From Clostridiales bacterium (GTDB lineage: Bacteria > Bacillota > Clostridia > Oscillospirales > Ruminococcaceae), in contig JAQXIB010000148.1 of NCBI GenBank assembly GCA_029007575.1, positions 1 through 34,844 of the forward strand: a stretch of DNA of 34,844 nt. Reading direction: 5' to 3'. The position numbers and the translations under genes were made by a program. Positions within the stretch are counted from its first letter, which is position 1. Each line of letters starts with the position of its first letter. The notes below the pieces were generated by a model. The model was not told the DNA's origin and did not search any database. It saw nothing but the letters and a program-made list of their open reading frames with translations. This document shows, in pieces, positions 6,283-14,437 of the stretch.

Positions 6283-6588
6283 ATTTTTTATTATGTCAAA
6301 ACGATTTATAACACAGTAAAAGAAACGCATCACGGATATTGTGTGCTTCCGCTGAACAGGCATAATGCGAAACATCCCAACAAACTTCCAAGCGATTATC
6401 CGATTTGCGAAATAGGACTCGCCATCCACAAGGACGGCAAATGTACCAATGGCGACAAGAAAAATAAAGGCTGTATCAAATATGTCACAATTCCTGATGG
6501 CTACCGACTTTCTATTGACAGCAAGTGTGTTTTTAAGAAAATTTATGCTCTGAGAACCGAAGCAGAACGCTACCATTCAAGACTAAAT
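6283..6588 (+). pseudogene. DDE transposase fragment (IS5/IS1182-like)
   Basis: The plus-strand frame encodes YNTVKETHHGYCVLPLNRHN and, further on, IYALRTEAERYHSRL. Between them is a Cys-containing segment with PICEIGLAIHKDGKC. This order matches the last third of DDE transposases of the IS5/IS1182 kind: a proline-asparagine stretch after the second Asp, a CPxG-like insert, and a final R-T-x-E-R-x-x-S-R-L motif with the catalytic Glu. The N-terminal part with the first Asp residues is missing, and the end runs directly into the 3' end of the DUF4091 gene. No inverted repeats were recognised. The family is inferred from motif order only. Confidence 0.6.
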
Positions 6589-6589
6589 A

Positions 6590-8245
6590 TCATTTCAATA
6601 CGATATTTTCTGCAATTTTTCGATTCAGTTTCTCTCTTGTCTGCAAAATCCACTCCGCCTCCCGTGGATACTGTCGAAAGGTAAGCGGACTGCCGCACTC
6701 TTGTTCAAGCCATGCCACAGTTGCTTCTCTGCCAATCTGAGTTTCCAACAGTTGTAATGCTCGCATATCCTGTAATGATTCGTAAAATACCTTTTGCCTG
6801 ATTGATGAAACCGGCTGTCCGTTTTCTCCGGGATATACAATAAAAGCATCACCAGAAGGGAACATCTCTCCGGCATCAGTAACCGCATAAGGATCAATGA
6901 ACTCCCGTGAAAGAAATGTAAACCAAAAGTTATATCCCCATTGCAGAAATCCTTCTATCTGATAACGATAAAGTTGCCATCCTAGAATGCGATTTCTGAC
7001 AGACGGCATGGCCATCATACGATTGCTGACATCTACCGTTTGTCCGCAACAATAATATGTCCATAAATGCGGAATATTTGCTTCCAGAAAAGCATCGATA
7101 TGATCGGTGGAAGGGATTGGATGCGGTACCAGTCCTTCCTTATAAAATGCAATATCCGACAAAGCATCCATGGTACGGCAATCTCTCAGTATGTCTCTAA
7201 CACTGTCCCTGGCGCAGCGATAGCTTTCCAGTGCTGCTACAGACGGCTCATCGGATATATGAAACCAGCATTGATCCAAACGTCCTTCTTTTTTCAGATG
7301 CTCTTTTAAGGCGAGCAAAAAGCAATTGATAAATGATACATATTCTTGTGAGCGGGCATCAGTATACCAGCCAAACCGTTTTTTCTCTTGCCCATTCTCC
7401 TTTATGACAATTTTCGGCGCATGCTGAGCCCCCCACTGTGTAAACAGATGTGAAATTTCATAATATCGAATGCCGCAATCCCATGCCAAGTCCATAAATC
7501 GTTTTAATTGTACAAAGTCAAAGTGATACTTCCCCTCTTCCCAAGTAATACCCACCAGTTGAACTGTGGGTCGTTCTCCGCCTACTTCGGTATCCAACGG
7601 AGGTGTAAAAACCGGTGTTAAAAGCATATTAGCACCGTAACGAACTGCATTTTTTATATAATTTCTTATAATTTCCCAGTGTTCATCGCTAAACACCGGC
7701 ACCTGATACCTAAGTGCTAAACAGTCACAATGAAACCAGTTTGTATAAATGAGTTTCTGCTCTGGCAATGTGACGCCTATCACCTCAACTGTAATTTCCG
7801 CTTCTGCCCACACCTCATCCGGATTTTGCGCTGAAAAAAGCGTCAGTCGTATCCCATAGTTGCCCGCGCATAAGTTCGAAGGAATTGCTACTTCCACCCA
7901 AGCGCTACGCCACTGTCCTCCAACCAAACTCATCGTTCCGCCGGTAGGTCTCAATACATCGGGATACATTCCCGGGCTGCGCCTGAGAAAATCATTGTCG
8001 CTTTCCGCATAAGCTGGCAGCATAGACGGCACACAGCCGACTTCATAGAGAGAAATATTATCCTTAAAAATAGAGTCTACTCTTATACACGATTCCACTC
8101 GGTTTCCTTCGCAGGAACAAATAGCCCACTGAAATTGCAGGAGTTCTCCCTGTAATACGGATATTGTTTTCAAATTTTTGCATGCAGGTGTCTCATCAGG
8201 AAACACTTTTTCCAAAGAGCTTAATATTCTATGGTCAATTTTCAT
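6590..8245 (-). CDS. DUF4091 / GH123-like glycoside hydrolase
   Basis: This 551-aa protein has no signal peptide and should be cytoplasmic. Residues about 1-155 form a beta-rich domain with WVEVAIPSNLCAGNYGIRLTL, a typical lead-in to DUF4091/GH123 enzymes. A TIM-barrel-like region follows, with the Asp-Glu pair in WFHISDEPS (Asp332, Glu333). The C-terminal DUF4091 segment has GDAFIVYPGENGQPVSSIR and YESLQDMRALQLL. GH123 enzymes use such an Asp-Glu pair with the substrate's acetamido group to release beta-GalNAc, so a GalNAc-type substrate is a reasonable inference. AAAGGG lies upstream of ATG 8245. It is the last gene of the long minus-strand run, and its 3' end abuts a transposase fragment, so the last residues may be altered. 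Confidence 0.82.
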   Translation of the reverse strand: MKIDHRILSSLEKVFPDETPACKNLKTISVLQGELLQFQWAICSCEGNRVESCIRVDSIFKDNISLYEVGCVPSMLPAYAESDNDFLRRSPGMYPDVLRPTGGTMSLVGGQWRSAWVEVAIPSNLCAGNYGIRLTLFSAQNPDEVWAEAEITVEVIGVTLPEQKLIYTNWFHCDCLALRYQVPVFSDEHWEIIRNYIKNAVRYGANMLLTPVFTPPLDTEVGGERPTVQLVGITWEEGKYHFDFVQLKRFMDLAWDCGIRYYEISHLFTQWGAQHAPKIVIKENGQEKKRFGWYTDARSQEYVSFINCFLLALKEHLKKEGRLDQCWFHISDEPSVAALESYRCARDSVRDILRDCRTMDALSDIAFYKEGLVPHPIPSTDHIDAFLEANIPHLWTYYCCGQTVDVSNRMMAMPSVRNRILGWQLYRYQIEGFLQWGYNFWFTFLSREFIDPYAVTDAGEMFPSGDAFIVYPGENGQPVSSIRQKVFYESLQDMRALQLLETQIGREATVAWLEQECGSPLTFRQYPREAEWILQTREKLNRKIAENIVLK

Positions 8246-8349
8246 ATAGCTGTTACCCTTTCTGGTTTAATCTTAAAGAAAAACATTTTTCCTTGTTTTG
8301 AATACTACACAAGTTTTGTTTGTCTTTTGATTTTTTACCACAATAATTA

Positions 8350-9834
8350 TTACAAATTATCTGTTGAAACCAAATGACCGTTTTCCAATACAGCCAATAT
8401 ATGACAGCCGTTTTTATATATGATTTTATTACCAAGTCTGGCACAGGTACCGGCAGTGTTTTGTAACCGCAGACCAATTTGATATGTATTTGTTTCGGCG
8501 GGTATATACAACTGCCCTTCTGCTAAATGCACAACCGGCGTTACTGCCCCGACATCGGTTCGTTTTCGGGAGTACCATCTTTCTGTACTGCCAAGCGAAC
8601 ACTGAGAAATCACATATCCGTCCATACTGAGCAAGAGCAACTCCGCTGTCAAGTAAAACGGTGCAGAAAAGCCGTAATTGACGAGTGAAAGCTGAACCGA
8701 CAAATGTCTCGGTTCTCCTTTGAGAACCTCTATTGCACAGGATCTCAGTTCTAACTTGTATCCTAAATAATCTCGGATATATTCCCACACACTACGACTC
8801 ACAGAGTTTCCGTTTTCATCCAAAAACCAGCCCGGCGAAACCAAGCAACGCCGTTGTTTCAGCCATTCAGGGGTTATCTGATCTTTTTGCCAGCGGCGCA
8901 TAGCATAGACGCGTTCCTTTTTCGTTGCCGAGGGTTCCGACCAATAAAGCACCTTCTGCCGCATCTCTTCGGAAATCTGATTTTCTCGATAACTATGATG
9001 CAGACTAAAAGATGTAAAATGATGATCACTCAGTTGACACAGTACCAAACGCCCGTTAATTTCCCACGGGCATGTGGCTCCCCAGAACAACTCACCGTCT
9101 ACCGGAACTAAAAAGGTTTCTTCCATCAACTGCTCCCACTGTGCTGTCCCCGGGTCACAGCCGCCGGTATCCGGCTTTGTTTCTCCAAACACACTGTCTA
9201 TGTGAAACCCCAAGCGGCGGTATAATGAATCCTCTTTTTCAATCAGATTTTTATAAACCGGAAGGCGCATTTGCAGGTAAATCGAAGAGGGAGTAATTCG
9301 TGCCACTTCCCGAATTAAATCTGCACAATCATAGATTTCAGTATAATTATGCCATTCGCCCCATGCCCCAATTAAGCCAATCTGAACCACATGAATAGCA
9401 TCCACATAGCGTGTAAGAAGCGGAGCAAGTTGTTTTAAATGAAGAAAAATCGTTTGTTGGGAAGCTTGTCCCCAACTTTTCTCTACATGACTTTGATAAA
9501 CAAACCGCACCAAAAGCTTGATTTTAAACTTCCGGGCATAGTCAAAATTGGCACAGATGCGGTTTATACCTGCCGCATCTATCTCTTCTCCTTTGCTGTA
9601 TCCGGTAAGGTAAAAATAAATCTGTGCCAATTGCGGATGCTCTGACATATAGAACCTCCGCCAGTATTTTAATCCCTCTGTCGGATCCTCATGACACGGA
9701 AAATCCGGTATTGGTCGATTAGCTACATTAACAAAGGTTTCCATGCGAAAACCCCTGTCAGGGTTTTCCCATAACAACGCATCCTGAGTGCTGTCTATGG
9801 ATGGATATGTAAAAATTTTATATTCGGTATTCAT
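8350..9834 (-). CDS. DUF4874/DUF4832 protein, cytoplasmic paralog 1 (putative glycosidase)
   Basis: This 494-aa protein is one of three paralogs in the window. It has ENPDRGFRMETF near residue 23, QIYFYLTGY near 71, LLVRFVY near 107, GAWGEWH (Glu160), PVDGELFWG (Glu248), HHFTSFSLHHSY, and a C-terminal beta domain beginning near NYGFSAP. The first part matches DUF4874 and the tail DUF4832. The fold expected for this group is a TIM barrel plus a beta sandwich. The two conserved Glu sites are spaced like the acid/base and nucleophile of clan-A glycosidases; this is inference. There is no signal peptide. ATG 9834 has AAGGAG 8 nt upstream and follows the GH20-like gene by 15 bp, which supports co-translation in one operon. 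Confidence 0.82.
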   Translation of the reverse strand: MNTEYKIFTYPSIDSTQDALLWENPDRGFRMETFVNVANRPIPDFPCHEDPTEGLKYWRRFYMSEHPQLAQIYFYLTGYSKGEEIDAAGINRICANFDYARKFKIKLLVRFVYQSHVEKSWGQASQQTIFLHLKQLAPLLTRYVDAIHVVQIGLIGAWGEWHNYTEIYDCADLIREVARITPSSIYLQMRLPVYKNLIEKEDSLYRRLGFHIDSVFGETKPDTGGCDPGTAQWEQLMEETFLVPVDGELFWGATCPWEINGRLVLCQLSDHHFTSFSLHHSYRENQISEEMRQKVLYWSEPSATKKERVYAMRRWQKDQITPEWLKQRRCLVSPGWFLDENGNSVSRSVWEYIRDYLGYKLELRSCAIEVLKGEPRHLSVQLSLVNYGFSAPFYLTAELLLLSMDGYVISQCSLGSTERWYSRKRTDVGAVTPVVHLAEGQLYIPAETNTYQIGLRLQNTAGTCARLGNKIIYKNGCHILAVLENGHLVSTDNL

Positions 9835-9849
9835 CTTGCAAGCTCCTTA

Positions 9850-11760
9850 TCACCGGGAAACTGCGGCAATACTATACAGCTTCACCTGATTGAAAAATGA
9901 TGATGCCGGCACAAATTTTGCCGAAACGATTTGTTGCTCCGGATAAGGATTGGGGTATACGCAACGGTACACCATCTCATTTGATTGCCAAACCGGTACT
10001 GCGTTTCCCGAAATTTCCAAGAGAGAGGTGCAATACTCCAACTGATCAAACTCCCCATTTGGCTTTTGAGAAAAATGATTAGTGGACGCAGCAATATTTT
10101 CACCAAAAATCACAGGCACCTGCACCGTATTCCCACCGGACATTGTGATTTGATAATACCCGATACTATCCTTTGATCGATCCACCATATGACCGTCAAA
10201 ATAAAATTGGAATGGCCGAACGAAATCCGTGGTATGCAAAATATCAAAATAGGAATCATTTAACACATTGCGTTGTTGCCGTTCAAAACAATATGTCAAA
10301 ATTTCCACTGCGCGCTGAGCATAGTCTTCTTCCCGATAGTCCCCCCAAAAGACAACAGCACAAAACGCAAGATTAAAGAAGATTCCGTTGCGGCAGATAT
10401 AATCGGGATGTAAAGCGCTCCAATTTGATACGCAGCCTCCGTTTATCCCGGCACGCAGCCGGCGCTCAAATTCCGGTACCGCAGGACCGTTAAGATTACC
10501 AAACACCGTTGCAAAGCCCCTACTAAGCAGATCCTCATCAAGCCGACGATCCACTGTCCAAATCCAGTGCATCACCTGAATATCTCGGGGGATCAAATCA
10601 ATGGCCTGCCATGTAGCAGGGACAGACTCATAATGCCAGTCAAATGTATCCTTGACCGCAGCTGCACCACCAAAAGCGTAGCCGCTGGCACAATGAGCAT
10701 TAAGCAATTTATCCGACCACATCATCGTGGATATCCCTTTTTTGTGTAAAAAACCGTGTATTGTTTTAATATCCTCAGCAAAAATTTGAGCCGAATCAAG
10801 TGTTTTGCATTTTTCACAGATCGCTATCGAATTAAGCTCGTCATGAGCAATATGCACTACCTTTGGATCAAATACATCTATAACTTCCTCCAGTACATCA
10901 AACAAGAGAGCATAACTGTCCGGATTGGAAGGACAGTAGGTATCAGGGAATGGATCCTCCTTACGCTCAGCCAACTCCGGGTGTCTTGTCAAAAGATAGT
11001 CACTATGAGAAAGGCTAGGGACCTCCGGAATAACCTCCATTCCCCGTTCGCGGCAATATTTTACCAATTCACGCACCGTATCCTGAGATAAATAGCCTCC
11101 GCCGCCGTTTTGAGTATGGATTGAATTTTTTGCCCATGAATACTGCTCTTGAATTTGGATCGTTTTCCCGGATGATTCGTTCATAAAACGAGCATATTCT
11201 ACCCATCCCTCATTAATTTCCGGGTGGTGCTTGTATTCCATGGCACCGCCTACTTCCAGAATTACTGTATTGCAGCGCAGAGAAAGCGCCGTATCAACTA
11301 CTTCGTGGAAATAGACCAGTTCCTCAGGAGCCGGTAAAAAAATCTTCAGCCCTCTGAAATCACACTTTGGGGTGCAATAAATTAACCCGTGCCGCCAAAT
11401 GCCATCCTGACACCAATCCACCAGCGCCCATGCAGCATATATCAGCCCGCATAACGTATTTGAATAGGCAACAATTTCGTTTTCCTCTATAAGAATACAA
11501 AATGCGTCCTGTCGAGGAGCGCGTATCTGTGTACCCAATTTCTTTTTACAAATCGCCAGTTCTTTTTCTTCAAACCGCTGACAGAAGCATATTCTTTTTA
11601 AAACTGTAGCCGCCGATTGGTTCAAATTATTCTCTTGTTTTGCAAATAATTCGGTGTGCAAAAGCTTGAGCACCGAATTCGGACCAAACAATGCAGTTTC
11701 TCTGGAAAAGCAGGAAAAAGTTGTTTCAAAAGCAGTATATGGATAAAAATCTTGCATCAT
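9850..11760 (-). CDS. GH20-like beta-N-acetylhexosaminidase
   Basis: This 636-aa protein carries a GH20-type layout. An N-terminal alpha/beta domain (about 1-130) precedes a TIM barrel that starts at DFRGLKIFLPAP. The barrel holds MEVIPEVPSLSHSDYLL and the catalytic pair in VVHIAHDELNSI (Asp307, Glu308). In GH20 enzymes the Asp orients the substrate acetamido group and the Glu is the acid, releasing beta-GlcNAc or beta-GalNAc. The usual motif HxGGDE reads HIAHDE here, so the subfamily is divergent and the substrate may differ. There is no signal peptide, so the enzyme should be cytoplasmic and act on imported oligosaccharides. The start ATG overlaps the stop of the AraC-family gene (ATGA), a sign of coupled translation. 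Confidence 0.82.
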   Translation of the reverse strand: MMQDFYPYTAFETTFSCFSRETALFGPNSVLKLLHTELFAKQENNLNQSAATVLKRICFCQRFEEKELAICKKKLGTQIRAPRQDAFCILIEENEIVAYSNTLCGLIYAAWALVDWCQDGIWRHGLIYCTPKCDFRGLKIFLPAPEELVYFHEVVDTALSLRCNTVILEVGGAMEYKHHPEINEGWVEYARFMNESSGKTIQIQEQYSWAKNSIHTQNGGGGYLSQDTVRELVKYCRERGMEVIPEVPSLSHSDYLLTRHPELAERKEDPFPDTYCPSNPDSYALLFDVLEEVIDVFDPKVVHIAHDELNSIAICEKCKTLDSAQIFAEDIKTIHGFLHKKGISTMMWSDKLLNAHCASGYAFGGAAAVKDTFDWHYESVPATWQAIDLIPRDIQVMHWIWTVDRRLDEDLLSRGFATVFGNLNGPAVPEFERRLRAGINGGCVSNWSALHPDYICRNGIFFNLAFCAVVFWGDYREEDYAQRAVEILTYCFERQQRNVLNDSYFDILHTTDFVRPFQFYFDGHMVDRSKDSIGYYQITMSGGNTVQVPVIFGENIAASTNHFSQKPNGEFDQLEYCTSLLEISGNAVPVWQSNEMVYRCVYPNPYPEQQIVSAKFVPASSFFNQVKLYSIAAVSR

Positions 11761-12815
11761 GGAGCAGGTTCCTTTCTGGGTTTGGTGTTCAGTTTGCGCA
11801 TCTGTAATGGACTAATGCCATATATATTGTTAAACGCCCGGTAAAAACTAGCAACAGATAAAAAACCGCATTGAAAAGCGATATCAGTCACATGGGTATC
11901 TGTGGTACAAATTAACTTCAGCGATTTTTCCACTCGCATGCGATTCAAATACTGAGAAAAAGAAATACCTATATGTTTTTTAAACAAAGCAGACAAATAA
12001 GTCGGGGTAATAAAACATTCTCTAGCTACCTCTATTAAAGTCAAATTTTTCTGAAAATGATCCTCCATATAATCAATTGCCAACTTCACCGACGGATGAA
12101 TCGCATTAGAAACAGAAATGCACGAAGTCTCTGCCTTATCCTTGGAAAGCTCCATCCGATAGATATACGCAAACATTTCCAAAAGACAACACTTGATAAT
12201 TGTCTGGCTGCCGGGTTGACGCTTCGCATACTCCTGCAGGATACGGTCAAATGCCTTTAAAATAGGTAGATTTTGCGGCAAAGCGGCTGAAATCACGCAA
12301 TATCGGACAGAAAAATTCATAAAATCTAAAATATCCGTTTCCGCGCCAAAAAAATCTTTGGTGAAAACTTTTTCAGGGGTAAAGGAAATCTCCTCTGCAA
12401 ATCCCTTGCCGGGACCATCGATCCATGCATGAGGAATATAGTTATTAAATAAAATCAAATCTCCCTGCTTCAAGGTCAACGCCTTCTGATCCGCAAGATA
12501 GAGAACCTTACCCGATGTGATTTTGGTGATTTCACAATATTTATGCATATGAAAAGTAAGCTGCTGCGGCAGAGTAAATTCTTCCGGCAATTCCATGTGT
12601 TCAGGCATCACCTTATCATAAGCTGTACTGGCATCCGGATTTCGCAACCGTATAACAAACGGTCCCTGCGTCTGATGCTGAAATTCCGGCACCTTATCCG
12701 AAGGATACATGGACAAATCCATAGAGGAGTTTCCAACTTCAAATTCCGGACTGATACGAATGGGAAACACGGCAGAGGTCGGCAAATGATCCAAATAATA
12801 AAAATTGATATTCAT
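11757..12815 (-). CDS. AraC-family transcriptional regulator
   Basis: This 352-aa regulator has an N-terminal cupin-type sensing domain (HMHKYCEITKITSGKVLYLADQ followed by LKQGDLILFNNYIPHAW) and a C-terminal AraC double helix-turn-helix at about residues 240-340 (AIDYMEDHFQKNLTLIEVA, then ITPTYLSALFKKHIGISFSQ and VTDIAFQCGFLSVASFYRAF). Proteins of this layout bind a sugar and activate nearby catabolic genes; here the likely target is the surrounding glycan locus. ATG 12815 is chosen over an upstream in-frame start because GGAGGT lies 9 nt before it. It sits in the middle of the run, after a DUF4832 gene, and shares an ATGA overlap with the GH20-like gene, so it should be co-expressed with what it controls. 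Confidence 0.92.
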   Translation of the reverse strand: MNINFYYLDHLPTSAVFPIRISPEFEVGNSSMDLSMYPSDKVPEFQHQTQGPFVIRLRNPDASTAYDKVMPEHMELPEEFTLPQQLTFHMHKYCEITKITSGKVLYLADQKALTLKQGDLILFNNYIPHAWIDGPGKGFAEEISFTPEKVFTKDFFGAETDILDFMNFSVRYCVISAALPQNLPILKAFDRILQEYAKRQPGSQTIIKCCLLEMFAYIYRMELSKDKAETSCISVSNAIHPSVKLAIDYMEDHFQKNLTLIEVARECFITPTYLSALFKKHIGISFSQYLNRMRVEKSLKLICTTDTHVTDIAFQCGFLSVASFYRAFNNIYGISPLQMRKLNTKPRKEPAP

Positions 12816-12895
12816 ATGTGATTTACCTCCACAAAATGCACTCAAAGAAATTCCACTAACTGCGTCCGCCGCTCAACATGTAACCCTCTATACAA

Positions 12896-14236
12896 TCATA
12901 CGCCAAAATCGCCCAAGAAATTAATATTATGCGCAAAGGAAAGGTCATTGGCAAAATGAGCTCCGAAACCTGCAGCATCAATCAAGCGAATTCCCACATG
13001 AAACTTTTGACCGGAAACAATCGGGAAAAACGCCCTGCATTCCACCGGCTTTTCCGGTTGTAACTGTGCACACGCGCAAGCTCGGCGAACAGCGCAAACC
13101 CTATCAGCAACATCTATCAGTACAAATTCGCAGCTTTTCATGGCAACCGGTGCCGCAAATCCATAGTTAACGAGAGTAGCCGACACCTCTAAAAACTCAC
13201 CTATTTGTTCAACGCATGCGCTCTCTACTAAAATATGATAACCCAAAAAATCACGGATATAATCAAAGATTGACCGCTTTAAGATGACGCCCCCTCGGGT
13301 TGAAAACCAGTTTGGATTACAAGGCAAGTGATTTCGTTGAAAAAAAGACATATCAACTATAATTTTTTTCCATTCTTCCAGGCTATAACTACCGCCGTCC
13401 TCATGATAGTTATGCTCCAAACTAAAACTGGTAAAATGGTGCATTGCTAATCGTTTGACGACCTTTACCCCGTCGATGCCACGAATATCCGATGCCCAGG
13501 GCATCTCGCCATCTACCACCAGATACGGAGTTTCTCCTGTCATCTGCGCACAGTATGGAGAATCAATCAGAGCGCAACTATTCCACTGATGGGGATCGCT
13601 GACGATATAATCATCATGATACCCCACATTCATTCGACGGGGATCATGCTGCGGCAACACATTTTTTATCCAGACATAACGCACCATCACCGGCAAATCA
13701 GCAGGTATGTGATTGAGCAAATGATTCAGCACTGTTAACCTATCCTGCTTTGCACCTCCCGACCATTCGCCCCACGGGCCCAGGAATCCTGCCTGCAAGC
13801 AATACAGCACATCCCTGTTTTGCTGCAAAAAGAATTCCAACTGGGTAATATGGCGTAAAATCTGTTCTGTAGGAGCATCCAATTCATCCCAATGGCGATC
13901 ATCATAAATATATGCGAAACGCAATAATATCCGCAAATGTCTTTTCCTGCAATGATTCAGATATCGGTTCATTTGATAAAAGGATTTCGAATCCAAATCT
14001 CTGTTCTGATATCCATTGAGATAAAAATACACCTGCACTATTTGCGGTTTTTCTGTTACATAACTAACATCCAGCAATCCATCCAGCATTTGTATTGCAT
14101 CTTTCTGACTGCCGGGATAGGCGTAACCGGTAGCGACCTCCAAATATGATTCCAAGCGAAATCCCCGATTAGGGTTAGTGGAAAGCTTCTCCAATTCTGT
14201 TCCCAACAAGGGACGCGGCGTTATGTCTTTTTTCAT
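12896..14236 (-). CDS. DUF4874/DUF4832 protein, cytoplasmic paralog 2 (putative glycosidase)
   Basis: This 446-aa paralog has TNPNRGFRLESYLEV, VQVYFYLNGYQNRDLDS, RILLRFAY, GPWGEWSGG (Glu157), VVDGEMPWASD (Glu244), HHFTSFSLEHNYHEDGG and a NYGFAAP-type C-terminal domain. It is closest by eye to the lipoprotein paralog just upstream (shared WGEWSGG, GEMPW, YHDDY and GG-containing His motif), less so to paralog 1. No signal peptide is present, so it should be cytoplasmic. ATG 14236 is supported by GGGAG 6 nt upstream; a longer in-frame start lacks a ribosome binding site. A 201-bp gap separates it from the upstream gene, the largest gap in the run, so a second promoter there is possible, though none is obvious. 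Confidence 0.82.
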   Translation of the reverse strand: MKKDITPRPLLGTELEKLSTNPNRGFRLESYLEVATGYAYPGSQKDAIQMLDGLLDVSYVTEKPQIVQVYFYLNGYQNRDLDSKSFYQMNRYLNHCRKRHLRILLRFAYIYDDRHWDELDAPTEQILRHITQLEFFLQQNRDVLYCLQAGFLGPWGEWSGGAKQDRLTVLNHLLNHIPADLPVMVRYVWIKNVLPQHDPRRMNVGYHDDYIVSDPHQWNSCALIDSPYCAQMTGETPYLVVDGEMPWASDIRGIDGVKVVKRLAMHHFTSFSLEHNYHEDGGSYSLEEWKKIIVDMSFFQRNHLPCNPNWFSTRGGVILKRSIFDYIRDFLGYHILVESACVEQIGEFLEVSATLVNYGFAAPVAMKSCEFVLIDVADRVCAVRRACACAQLQPEKPVECRAFFPIVSGQKFHVGIRLIDAAGFGAHFANDLSFAHNINFLGDFGV

Positions 14237-14437
14237 ATCATTCTCCCGTAATCTCGTAACGTAGTCAAAAGAAGTTAACATGACACAAATAATACAGATT
14301 CGGTTTTCAGAAACCTATAACTATTTTAATGTTCTTTCGGACACATTTTTTCGGTATCTGCATTGCCTTCACTTCGTTAAAAAAACCAATATCTATTAAA
14401 AATACTATCCTTTACTCTTATTACACTGCAAAATGAC

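Noticed and set aside
6343..6684. A 113-aa plus-strand frame read as an intact small gene
   Set aside because: Its first two-thirds are a transposase fragment whose frame continues upstream of the GTG, and its end is antisense to the DUF4091 gene. It is annotated as a pseudogene instead.
14237..14437. Possible second promoter in the 201-bp gap between two DUF4832 genes
   Set aside because: Several AT-rich hexamers are present, but none gives a good -35/-10 pair with 16-18 bp spacing near the gene, so I do not list a promoter.
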